From assembly GCF_020379485.1 (NCBI RefSeq), contig NC_063451.1, positions 22,736,630 through 22,800,629 of the forward strand: DNA of 64,000 nucleotides, read 5' to 3'. Shown piece by piece: positions 34,709 through 45,506 of this stretch (the stretch's first letter is position 1; each line of letters starts with the position of its first letter). The position numbers were made by a program, and so were the translations under genes. The notes beneath the pieces are model-generated. The model worked only from the letters and a program-made list of their open reading frames with translations. It was not told where the DNA came from and made no database searches. This DNA comes from Brassica napus (lineage: Eukaryota; Streptophyta; Magnoliopsida; Brassicales; Brassicaceae).

Positions 34709-35325
34709 ACCCTAATGATCATCGCAACCCTAATTACTAAAAGTAGGACCAAAACTTCAAGAAAAACCAGATCACCCTAATGATCAGAGGATAGTTATTA
34801 CAAGAACAAAATCATAGACCGTTCGCTATTTATCCTATTAAACTATGCGACGTGTCGAATGTGATCTCTACTGAAATGTAAGTTTTCAACTGGAAGTGGG
34901 ACCCAGCAGTTGTGACAAAGCTATTAACAGCTGTTAGATTCGTAGTGGATTTCGACGGCCCAGATTATCACGATTCCAACGGTTTAGTGTTAAACCGATT
35001 GAGTTAGCGTAAACCACAAGTGAAGCAAATAATTAATACACAGGAAACGCGAGGGTAAAAGAGTCATTTCCCAGGATCCCGAGTCCCCACCACCACCACC
35101 GCACCATTCTTCATCTTCATCACCTACGTCCGTCCGAAATCGAGAAATCGCGACAAGATAAACCAAAACCAAATTTGCTTTTTCCGAGTGCTCTCAGAGA
35201 GAGAGATCTAGTAGTGGATTTTTTGTTGAAGGGAAAGCTGATTTGGCACCGAAGAAGCTATAGAGAGAGAGAGAGAGAGAGAGAATCTGCGAGCTCGGAA
35301 TTAGGGTTTGGAGCTGAAAGGAATC
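34709..35325 (+). promoter_or_regulatory. Upstream region of the intact DeSI gene
   Basis: A GGCCCA motif occurs near 34957. A (GA)n tract at about 35262-35283 lies in the probable 5' leader, just before ATTAGGGTTTGGAG, which is shared with the leader of the chimera (6600-6614). No clear TATA box was assigned. Confidence 0.4.
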
Positions 35326-36455
35326 ATGACGGAGGTTGTTGTGCACATATACGATGTGACCAACAGTGGATCTGAGAAGACTAACAACACCATTCTCCAG
35401 ATCAACAGGTTCTTCAAAGACGGCATCGGTCTCGGCGGCATCTTCCACAGCGCCATCCAGGTCTTACTGTCTCTTATAAGATCTGAGACTTGAGCCCTTT
35501 GTTTAGTTTACAAAGTGCTCACCTTTACTTGATTGATTATGTGTGACTTTTTGACTTTTGGTTTCCAAGTTAGTGCTAATGGTTCTGTGACTTGTGTGTA
35601 TAACATTTGACTAGTCTTGTTGTTGTCTCTCTTTTAGATGACTACTCATTATGAATTTGCGCACAGGTGTATGGGGATGATGAATGGTCTTTTGGGTATT
35701 GTGAACAAGCAACCGGAGTGTTCAGCTGTCCTAGTACCAAGAATCCTATGTACACTTATCGTGAGAAGATTCTTCTTGGGAAGACGGATTGCACTATATT
35801 CATGGTTAATCAGATGTTGCGTGAGCTCAGCAGGGAATGGCCTGGACATACTTATGATCTCTTGTCTAAAAATTGTAATCACTTCTGTGATGTACTCTGT
35901 GACAGGCTTGGTGTGCCAAAACTCCCAGGTAAAATTCATTATTTGGCAATCAGGCTGTGTGTTTGTGTTGGTCTTGAAGGCTTATGTGGTTGTTTGGGCT
36001 CTGTCTCTTAACAGGTTGGGTGAATCGCTTTGCTCATGCTGGCGACACAGCCTTGGAAGTTGCAGGAAACACAGCAATGCGGGTGGGTTCTCTTTCATTT
36101 TGATTTACTTGAATGCAGCCTTCTTGGTGTTAAAATCTTGTGAACTGGGATGTTGCAGGTAAAGCAAGCCAAAACTGAGCTAGTGTCAGCCAGTAAAGTG
36201 GCTTATCGCTTCCTTTCAAATATTACATCGAATGTAACCAACGGCTCTCCGCAACGGCCTGGAACTCTTAGCAGTTCAGAGAATGGGAACTTGAGATTAC
36301 AAGGTAGTTGGTTCAAAGGGTTACTTAACACTGCCAAACCCTCCACAAGTACAGAGATGGAGAGCAAAGATGGAGATGCAAATCACGGAGCCCCCAATCA
36401 TCAGAGAAAACAAAGCCGTGACTCTGTACCCATCCACCCTACTGCATTTGGGTAA
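35326..36455 (+). CDS. PPPDE/DeSI-type thiol peptidase
   Basis: Four exons: 35326-35460, 35667-35928, 36015-36082 and 36159-36455; GT/AG borders; 253 residues. It opens MTEVVVHIYDVTNSGSE. Candidate catalytic His41 lies in FHSAIQ and Cys115 in KNCNHFC, with the family signature YGDDEWSFGYCE and LGKTDCT between. The PPPDE fold is a papain-like isopeptidase family; animal DeSI enzymes remove SUMO or ubiquitin, but the plant substrate is unknown. The C-terminal 95 residues are polar and probably disordered. Exon layout is identical to the DeSI part of the chimera at 6630, so the two are paralogues, matching the pair At4g25660/At4g25680 recalled in Arabidopsis. The start follows the conserved leader GGTTTGGAGCTGAAAGGAATC. 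The gypsy element begins about 310 bases downstream. Confidence 0.92.
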
Positions 36456-36765
36456 AACTGTATATCCCATTGGTCGAGAAGTTACACGTACTATTCTTCT
36501 CCTCATCTGTATCCATTCCTTTTGTACCTTTATTGGAACGCCATGTTTATTACTTTTCAGCAGAAAGTGTGATTTTGTTATGTTACCATTCACCACGTTG
36601 TTACTGGCAATTCTACATATTCATACCGCTTTTAAGAAATTTTGATAAAATTTAGTTGCCATTGAGATATGTGATTCAAATGGTATATGATGTATACAAC
36701 TCACAAAGCACTTGCCAATGCTAGACAAAGATTGACGTCGATTTGAACACAACACACGTAACAAT
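36456..36765. other. DeSI 3' UTR and spacer
   Basis: T-rich sequence following the DeSI stop up to the LTR. No separate gene was recognised. Confidence 0.5.
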
Positions 36766-37244
36766 TGTATAGAAACTAAATTCTACACAAAGTATTTGAT
36801 AGTGATCGGGGTTGATCCAAGGAAGACAAATGATGTATGCAACGATATCTTTAGAACACAACGATGTTTAAATATTTTCCGGTAGGCGAAAATAGATTTT
36901 ATTGATAACTGGGATCGAATACAATGAATTGAACTAGATCGAGTGATACAAGGGAGATCGATAAAGGAAGAATCTAAAAGTGGGAAGACAATAAGATGAA
37001 TGTGAATGTGTAGCTCTCTCTAGGGTTTTCAACGTGTCCTTTTCCATGTTTCTTCTCCTTCCTTTATAGCAAGTCGACTCCGAGATCCCTATGGCAGTTC
37101 CGCGATCTCAGCTTCTTGTTACGTGATCTCTGCGACCTCCGCGACTCTTGTTTCGAGCTCGACTCTCGTTGTGGGCCTCGGCCTGTCTCGGCCCATGCCT
37201 TGGATCGTGGCCCATTTTGGCATTGACCAAAATTAGGTCCAACA
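36766..37244 (-). repeat. 3' LTR of the gypsy element
   Basis: Direct repeat of 44472-44948. On the minus strand it begins TGTTGGACCTAATTTTGG and ends CTACA-like sequence. The left and right copies differ by scattered substitutions and short indels. Confidence 0.9.
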
Positions 37245-37594
37245 TTTGTCCCCCAGCCTCTTTTGATTTGAGCGAAAAGGAAAAGGGGGCGGTTATCCTT
37301 CGGTCCGGATTTTGTGGTTAGATAATTGAAATCGTTCGGGCTTGGTTTTAATGACTGTTTTCGAAAAGAGCTATTTGTTGGCACGTTTTCTTTTATTATT
37401 ATTTTTATCGATAAAAGCTACTTTAGCCACCGCTAGGGCATAGGTTAGGTCGTAATTGCTTTTCTTGATAGCGATGATAGAGCCGTTACGGTGGCTTATA
37501 TATACGTAGGGGTTTCTCTTTCAGCCTCACCTTCGTTTCTTATTCCAAACCTCTTTCTCTCTTGCTCTGAATCTTTCTATTCTTCGAGTTCAAG

Positions 37595-39514
37595 ATGTGT
37601 TCGTCTCTTAATTTTCCTCACCCAACTACTACAGCTGATGATCTCGAGGACCTTTACAAGGTCTATGGGGTTGATCGTTCCGTCGTTCTTGATTTGGCCG
37701 GTGCGAATGAGACTCCTGGAACCGTGAGAGAGGGCTATTACGGGGCTTATCTCTCCTTTTTCCACTCGTGCGGTCTTCTCTTTCCGATCCCCGAAGCGAT
37801 ACTCGAGATCTTGGCGGAGCTTGGGTTATCGCTTACTCAGCTTCTCCCGAATTTTCTCAGGCATCTTGTCGCTTTTTTGGTTAAGGCTAGGGAAGAGGGT
37901 CTTGCTTTTGGTCTTAGTGAGTTTCGTCAGTTCGTTCTGGTGAAGCGGAACAATCAGACCCCTGGGACCTTCCTTGTGTCTCCACGCCCAGGTCGTCACG
38001 TCATAGAGGATATTCCTTACCGTGACGAGAAGTGGCGTGAACAATTCTTTGTTTTCCGGATGGATCGATCATCCATGGGTGACTTCGATTTCTCCCGGCT
38101 TTCTCAGCGTTGGGCTGAGAATATCGGTTAGTTTTTTTCTTGCCTATGTATCTAGGGTTTTCGGGATCGAAGACTAAATTTTTCGTTTATTTTGCCTGAT
38201 GTAGTTCATTCTGGAAGTTCTTCAATGTCGGATGAGATCCGCGGTCTGATGAGGATCCTTCGGAGAGGTCGCTCGAATTGGTTCACTTTTGACCGAACTC
38301 GGATCCAGACTGTTTTTGCCTCGCCGGTGGGGACTGGCAAAGCTACTTCAATCGAGAAGTCTGAAGACGAGGCCGGGCATTCCCGAGAGGTCGTGGGGGC
38401 TCCTTCTGCCCGGGCTCAGTCTTCGGATCGGTTAAATAGACAGCTCGTGAGGAGGTCGTCGTTCCGAACTTTCGGGCCTGCGTCGAGAAGTCGAGCTTCA
38501 GGAAAGTCTCCCTTAATCTCGATCCATGACTCCGACGAAGAAGATGCTTCAGAAGAGAGTCGTCCTCCTGTTTCGTTGAGTCCTGGTTTGGATGACGAGA
38601 CCGGGGTGGTGACTCGTAAGCGACGTCGATCGTCGGAGGGGTCCTTGCCTGGTCCATCTCGTCCTAGGTTTGTTCCTGAGGGATATGGTTATTCGTTTGG
38701 AGCTCAAAGTGATCTAATTTCCCTTGCTGGTCGTATGAGGTCCGCGGGTTGCCGTCTTCCATCTCTTGCTTCATCAGTCGAGAGGGAAGCCTACGCCAAG
38801 GTCGCTGTAGCGAGCTCTAAGGTTCGTTTCTTGTTTACTTTATTTTGAGAAGTTGTTTTGTAATACTTGCTTATCTTGATTTCTTCTCAGGTGATGGAGG
38901 CATTCAACGATTATGTCGTGACAATGGAAGATCATGTCGCGGCTTCCCGGAATGATAAAGAAATCGAAAGCATTGGTTCTGAGATCAAGAGGCTTTCGAA
39001 AGAGCTTGAAGTCACCAAGCGAGAAGGGAGGGAAGATGCTGAAAAGATCGAAGCTTTAACCGAAGACTGGAAGAGAGTTCACCTGGAAAATAAGGCTCTC
39101 GAATCCAAGATGGTTGCTCAAAGGGAAAGAATTGCGGCGCTCAAGGTCGAGAGAGATCGAGACGTTCGCCGCGCTTCTCGTAATGCTCGTCGCGATACTG
39201 TGGCCAAGCATTGGGAGGTTCTTGAATCCATGAAGGGTAGGTGGGAGAGCAAGAAAAATGAAATATCTGCTGAGATTCGGCTGCAGGAAGTGGTCGTGAA
39301 TATCGATCTCCTGACTGAGCTCAAGGATGAAGGCTTGACTGTGGACGCAGAACTTGCTCGTTTAAAGGAAATGGAAAAAGATTGCGTGGATCATCTCGCA
39401 GAGGCCGCTGTGCCGGATTGGTCGATCTTTGAGTTCGATCTTCCTCAAGTCTCAGATGATTCAGTGGATCGAGTCGGGGGGTCGTCTGTCCCCGATGATT
39501 CCGTTTCTAGTTAG
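37595..39514 (+). CDS. Antisense gene 1 of the gypsy element (putative gypsy-type transposon protein)
   Basis: Three exons, 37595-38126, 38205-38821 and 38891-39514, join in frame to about 590 residues; GT/AG borders. The N-terminus (ETPGTVREGYYGAYLSFF, FLRHLVAFLVKAREEGL) resembles the plant family annotated as putative gypsy-type transposon protein (Pfam Transposase_28). The middle is polar and disordered, and the C-terminal third is charged coiled coil (EIKRLSKELEV and so on). It runs opposite to gag. Its function in these elements is unknown. It has its own upstream TATA-like ATATATACG at about 37497-37505. Confidence 0.7.
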
Positions 39515-39747
39515 CCATTTTTTTGTTTAATATCTTTCGGGATTTACCGATCTTTGATCTCGATATTTTGAATATCTTCCAATGGATAAGTATAAAGTTT
39601 TGAAATATCCCAGTTTCCCTAGTTTTCGAGATTCTTTTGTTCGAGTTGTTGGGATATTGCGAGGTCTCGGTCTTTATAAAGCTTTCAGCTCTGTTCTGAG
39701 ATTTTTCGTAGTATTTCATTCAGTCTCGTTTTTCCTTGCTAATAGAC

Positions 39748-40977
39748 ATGACTTCGAGAAGATCTAACTCTCGTGATTCTGACAGGATGCGAACTCGAAC
39801 TGATGTTGCCAATGTGGAACGTATTCGATCTGGAGATGTGAGCGATGAGCTTACAGAGGTTCTGCGCGAGGAGACCCGACTTCCGCGGTCTTCATCCCAA
39901 GGGATCAAAGATCCCGAAGGTGAAACATCTGTTGCTCGTGTTAAGTCGAATGGGCGTGATCGTCCTTCGAAGAAGGCTAAGACAAATGGTTCGGACCGTC
40001 GTCTCATTGTCCTGAATGATACGGCTGTTGCCAAGCCGTTTCATTGGCAATTCTCGCACTCCAAGGATTGCCCTATTACTGAAGATCCAGATAGTGTTTC
40101 TCATTTGGTGAGGCACTTCAAGCCTGCTGGATGTCCGCTTCCTTCTCTGCGTAATATGACGGAGTGCGAAGCCTATGTAAAGATGGTCGTGGCCCATGCT
40201 AAGGTGGTTCTTTTGAAATATGATCCTTGTTGAATTTTTGGTTCGTTTTGTCTGTATTGATCTGCCGTGTTTCAGGCTATGGAGGCTAACAATGAGTTCG
40301 CGGCGACTTTTGAAAAACGCTTACAGGATGTTCTGCGTTCTGACGAACTTAACGAAATAAAGAAGGTTGTTCGCGAGCTAAAGCTCGGTCTTAAGATGGC
40401 TCAAGATCGGAAGCGTGCCAATGCTGCCCAGCTTGTTGTCGCCGAGAAGCTGGGGAATCAGGCTGCTATGCTCGAAGCTTGTTTGCGGGTTGTGAGTAAT
40501 GAAAGGAGATCGGCCCTCGAGTGAGTTTCCATTTTGGAGGCGAAGGTTGAATCTTCTACCAACAAGTTCGCTGATGACCTTCGTCGTGCGATCTATGATG
40601 CCAATAGGGTTATGGCGGACAGCTACCTGGAAGTGCTGGCTTCTCTGAAGGAAAAATGGGAAAATAAAAAGGCGGTGACTGATTGTGAGGCTCGTCTTCG
40701 GGAAGTCATGTCCAACATAGATCTCTTGAAGGAGATCATGAACAACAACCTCCTGGCTTCAGACGAGTTGTTGTGGCTCCAATCAAAGGAGGTCGAGCTC
40801 GGATCTGAAGTCGATGTGATGGCGACCTCGGATTTCTCAATCGGGAAGCTCGATTTACCCCTGATTTCGGAGGATCTGCCAGAAAATTTCTTCGCTAAGG
40901 TTTCTCTTGCGAAGGATGGCGCGGCGAAGTGCTCGGATGACCGGTTTGAGGATGGTGAATTTGGCATCGAAGAATAG
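39748..40977 (+). pseudogene. Antisense gene 2 of the gypsy element, diverged half-copy of gene 1
   Basis: 39748-40203 opens MTSRRSNSRD and contains HFKPAGCPLPSLRN and AYVKMVVAHAK, matching MRSAGCRLPSLAS and AYAKVAVASSK of gene 1 at the equivalent splice site. A second exon from about 40276 (AMEANNEF) gives the same kind of coiled coil. A TGA at 40522-40524 interrupts it, after which the frame stays open to 40977 (LRRAIYDANRVM, SNIDLLKE; gene 1 has VNIDLLTE). It is a duplicate of the 3' two thirds of gene 1 without the N-terminal domain. Confidence 0.65.
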
Positions 40978-41558
40978 ATTTAGGGATTTTTCTTTTGTTT
41001 TTGCTTCTTTTTTTTTTTAATAAAGAAGTGATCGTGGGTCCCGATTTATTTGTCGCCACTTTATGTTTCGTGCAAGGCCGATCTTTTGGGGGCATGTGTC
41101 GATTTGTTGTAAATATCTTTATCGACACTTTTGATGTAACAAAAGATTTTGTTAATTAGTTTTGCTGCGCTTGTTGGCAGAGTCGCCTGCAACCGAGGAC
41201 TTGATCAGGGTCCTGGTTTTTGGTCAACTGTGAAGTTATGCGATTTTCTGATACGAGAAAACAATTGTGTTCGAACGTCTAAGGACTGTATTCGTTAAGA
41301 TGTTGGATTCTGTTTCGTTACATATTTATGAAAGAAAACAATTTTTGATATTGTTAAGCTGCTGTTCCTCGGGTGTTGCAGTGTGCCCACCTTGAGTTCT
41401 GTGGGTGGGAGGAGACTGAACTCGTGTCGTGAGTTGCCTACATACCCTCGTCGAGCGATCAAGTCATAACGTAGTTCGATTGTTTCCCCAAGGAAAGGGT
41501 CGGTTGTTCGATTGCTCGTGTACGTAGGTACGTTTGTCGTTTAATTTTGGTTGTGTGA
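40978..41558. other. Gap where pol would be expected
   Basis: Between protease and the antisense genes there are fewer than 600 bases and no readable reverse transcriptase or integrase motif. This is the deletion that makes the element non-autonomous. Confidence 0.6.
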
Positions 41559-44391
41559 TTAAAGTTGTTGTTCGATGTCTTTAAAGCTTGCGAGGTAGCA
41601 TGTCATGGAGTTTTTATGGCTTCCTCTGATAGTTTCGACTCCTTTTGACGTTGGAAATTTCAAGCATTGATGATATGTCGAAGGAACTGCCTTCATGCTG
41701 TATAGCCAAGGTCTGTCGAGGATTGCGTTAAATGGAGCTGGACGGTCTATCACGATGAATTCTACGATTTTTCTGACTTCTCCAGATGTTACCGCGAGCT
41801 CAATCGATCCGATAGAGTAAGTTGTCTCTCCTGCGAAGCCGATGAGGGGGGCGGGTTCGTTCTTGTTTTAGGAGTGCTTTGGTGAATCCCATTTTCTTAA
41901 ACGCTTCGTAGAAGAGGACGTCGGCCGAGCTTCCGGTGTCGATCATTATTCGGGATAGTTCGCAGCCACTGACATCGATTCGTATCACGAGAGCGTCGTC
42001 ATGTGGTTTATCGAGGTCTGCGGTTTCGTTTTCGTTGAAGGTGATTTCGTGATCAGGACCTATCAAGGGTTCTCTAATACCTACGCTGTTTTCTGCTCTC
42101 CGTTGGTATGCTTTGATTGAGTTGACTGAGTTGCAGAACTTGGAGCCTCCGTAAATGAAGTCAATCCGTTTTTTTCCTCATTGTGCTTCTGGAAATTCCA
42201 CCTCTTAGTCGGTGCTGGTCGGTAATGTCTCTGCCCCCCAGATAGATTGCAGTTGAAAGTCTGCACTCTGTCTTTTTTTCTGAATCGGTTTCTCCAGAAG
42301 CTCGCGAATTTTGGTCACTTTATTCTTTCTCTTGGAGTTGGGCAATTTTGCGCTAGGAGTTCTTGTGTTTTGGTTGTACTTCGCGACCTGGGGAGGGAGA
42401 GTGTCTTCGTCGGATTTTTCTAATGTGCGAATCGCCACTGAGATCTCAAACCAGATTTTCCCCTCGGTTTGGCTCTTGATTTCGTCGGTTGTTTTGTTGT
42501 TCTGCCCCCATGAAATCATATCGACTCTTTTCTTCGGAGCCGGGGGTGGGGAGCTCGGTGACTCCTGCTCGATCTCTCTTCCTCTTTTGTTCGTTGGGAC
42601 TTTGGTTTTTCGGGTGGATTTCGGGTGCACTGGCTCCTCCTCTTCTTCTCCGGCTTCTTCGTTAGTTTTCTTATTTTTGTTTTGATTGCGAAGTGCGGCT
42701 CGGCATTCCTCGGTCGAGTGGCCTTTGCAGTCGTGGAAGGGGCAGTATTTGCTGAGGTCGTATGTCAATGATTTCTGCTGCAAGTTATTTATTGAGTAGG
42801 AGTGTTGCCCCTTGGTGGTTTCGCCGGCTTTTTGATTGCATTATTCTTGTTTGCTCTATACTGTTCTTTTAATGCTGCGACCTCTTCTTCGTGGGTGGCG
42901 AAGTATGAAGCTCGGTGTAGGGCGTCGTCCAATGACACAGGTGTTCGAACTGCCAGTTCTTCCCTAAATTTGGATGAGAAACAAAGGCCATTCTTTAATG
43001 CTGCTAGGGCGACGACCTCGTTTGAGTGCGAAATCTTGGCCTTGATCTCTCAGAACTTGTTTATGTATGTTCTTAAAGGTTCGAAAGGTGCTTGTTTGAG
43101 ATTCCAAAGGTCTGCCTCGGTAACTTTGGTCTCTATGAAGACTGAGTATTGTTTTAGGAACGTGGACACCAACTGGGTGAAGTTGTCGATAGAGTTTTCT
43201 TCTAGTCCGACGAACCATTCTAGTGCGGCTCCAGTGAGGTTTTTGGCGAAGAAACGGCAGTACCCTGCTTCTTTTTCGTCGTCGGTGAGGTGTGCCCTTG
43301 ATATCGCTAGACGGAAGGCTCGTACATGGGCTTTTGGGTCCGTGCTTCCGGCGTACACTGGCGATTCTGTTTGTAAATGGGGTCCTTCTTGTTTCCTCGA
43401 TGGCCATGTCGATGTCGGGAGCAGAGCTTGTTGCCATGTGTACGATCGCGTGTATTCTTTTGAGCTCGGCGTCGTTCCTTTCAATATAATTCTGGAAGGT
43501 TCCGTTTTCACTCGGGGTTCTCATACCTTTCCTTTGGGGGTCGATATTGATGGGACCGCGGGGATCGTGTCTCCGAGTTTATTCCGCTAGGTTGTCGAGC
43601 CCTGCCTGATGGAAGGTCCTCGTTGCGGATGGAGTTCGATTCTCGGGGGTGGAATGGTTCGGAGGTTAAATTCGCGTCCTTGGCTCTCCTTGCCTCTCTG
43701 TTGATCCATTATGGAATTGGATCGGGGTGCTTTGTGGTCGTTGGAGTTCGGATTCGATTTCGTCCAATCCACTGTAGCTTAAACTTCGGTGGGCGATGCC
43801 TTGCGGTGGGGGTCGTTGCGAATTTTCTCCCGTGTATCGTCCAGATCGGGCGCTTGGGATTTCTGGAGTGTCGAACAGTCCTATACTTTGTACGTTGGAC
43901 GTCGTCCTTAATGAATCGAGGGGTGTTCGGTTTCTTTCTCGAACGTTTGCAGCTCGATATTCTGCGAGTTCCTTTTCGGCTTGATCCAGCCTGTTAACAA
44001 GGGCTTGATTGGTGATCCTTTGACTTTGGATCTCGTCGATTAGAGTTGTCATCTGTCCTCGTAGTTCGGTCAGTTCTCCTCGAGTTTGGGCTAGAGGAAT
44101 CGGCGAAATCGGTCTAGATTAGGATCGAGTCGAATCGTCAGAGGGTGGTCTGTCTCCGGGACGGTTCCAAACTCGAGCTCCAGCTCGTTCCGGAATTGTT
44201 GTCTGGTTGATCGGAGGACGTTGATCTTGACTCGAAGTCCCGATCGGAGGGATTCGTTGCGTTGGGGCCGTTCCGGTCGCATCAGCGGTTCCCGTTCATC
44301 CAACTGGGGTTACTCCGGCTGGCGAGTTGGATCTGATAGGATCGATGTCGTTGATTCCCGACGGAGTGGTTCCTGATGTTTGGTTGGGATC
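41559..44391 (-). pseudogene. gag-protease region of the gypsy element, frame-broken
   Basis: Minus strand, read from 44391: MDPNQTSGTTPS opens but stops after about 30 codons. The coiled-coil N-terminal gag region continues at 44303-43666. The Retrotrans_gag core lies at 43511-43050 (DPKAHVRAFRLA, GAALEWFVGL, FLKQYSVF). A basic, proline-rich linker with a CPFHDCKGHSTEEC zinc-knuckle-like motif is at 42783-42205. The aspartic protease is at 42066-41800 with the active-site motif DTGSSADVLF, followed by NAILDRPWLYSMKAVPSTYH at 41753. Several frame changes mean no full polyprotein is encoded. Confidence 0.8.
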
Positions 44392-44471
44392 CATAGTCGC
44401 GCTTAGGAAACTTAGATCGATTTCTTAGCAAATATGTTTTTCGTTTATCTTCCCCACAGTCGGCGCCAAAA

Positions 44472-44948
44472 TGTAGAACCTAAATTCTACACAAAGTATT
44501 TGATAGTGATCGGAGTTGATCTAGGGAAGACAAATGATGTAGGCAACAATATCTTTAGAACACAACGATGTTTAAATAGTTTTCGGTAGGCGAAAATAGA
44601 TTTTATTGATAACTGGGATCGAATACAATGATATGAACTAGACCGAGTGATACAAAGGAGATCGATAAAGGAAGAATCTAAAAGTGGGAAGACAATAAGA
44701 TCGATGTGAATGTGTAGCTCTCTCTAGGGTTTTCAACGTGTCATCTTCCATGTTTCTTCTCCTTCCTTTATAGCAAGTCGACTCCAAGATTCATGTGGCA
44801 GTTCCGTGATCTCAGCTTCTTGTTATATGATCTCTGCGACCTCCGCGACTCTTGTTTCGAGCTCGAATCTCGTTGTGGGCCTCGGCCTGTCTCGGCCCAT
44901 GCCTTGGATCGTGGCCCATTTCGGTATTAACCAAAATTGGGTCCAACA
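44472..44948 (-). repeat. 5' LTR of the gypsy element
   Basis: Direct repeat of 36766-37244. On the minus strand it is followed immediately by the primer binding site TGGCGCCGACTGTGGGG (44469-44453). Confidence 0.9.
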
Positions 44949-45359
44949 AATGGTACATATCAATGCTCAAGAAATAGTTAAGTTGATAACTCGGGAGCCT
45001 AAAATTATTGATTTGTTTATATATATTTCACATTTATATAAGATATTAATAGTTTTAGTTTTAATTATAAAAATATATTGATGAATTATTAAAATTATAT
45101 ATACGAAATAAAAGAAAATTAGACAAATTTATGTATTTGTACTAATATTATTGCTTGATTTAATAGATTTACATTGATTTAAACCGATTCAAAACAGTTT
45201 AAACTGAGTTGAATTGTAGAATTTGGATTTATAAAAATTGTTTCAGATAATACTGATTTGAATTTTAGAACCATGTTACATATTGAAAGCACTTCCACTA
45301 CCACCTATTAATAAAACAAGATAGATATTAGTTGAAGAACAAAAACCAGTAGTTGTTGT

Positions 45360-45391
<32 letters not shown>

Positions 45392-45506
45392 AAAACAAAA
45401 ACAAAGACCAGTAGTCAAGAATTGCATAAATATCAATCAGACTAAACACAACGGAACAAAACTTACTTCTCGTCCACTGAGGACTTACCCGCCGCCGATG
45501 GGTCTC
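44949..45506. other. Spacer between the gypsy element and SPB1
   Basis: AT-rich. An A-run of about 30 lies at 45361-45390, possibly a poly(A) tail of a small retroelement. The SPB1 3' UTR occupies the right end. No gene is seen. Confidence 0.5.

Larger units (their letters stand above)
36766..44948 (-). mobile_element. Non-autonomous Ty3/gypsy LTR retrotransposon (Tat-like layout)
   Basis: Two direct LTRs of 479 and 477 bp with TG...CA ends bound an 8.2-kb element. On the minus strand the order is 5' LTR (44472-44948), primer binding site, gag, protease, a gap, antisense genes, polypurine tract, 3' LTR (36766-37244). The primer site TGGCGCCGACTGTGGGG adjoins the 5' LTR and the tract GGCTGGGGGACAAA adjoins the 3' LTR. 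No reverse transcriptase, RNase H or integrase is readable, so mobility would need a helper. Antisense genes near the 3' LTR are known for Tat-lineage elements. The LTRs are still very similar, so insertion is fairly recent. No clean target duplication was found. Confidence 0.88.

Noticed and set aside
42311..43590. Plus-strand frames of 124 and 262 residues in the gypsy element
   Set aside because: They are the antisense shadow of gag; unlike the antisense genes at 37.6-41.0 kb they show no family resemblance or splice structure.
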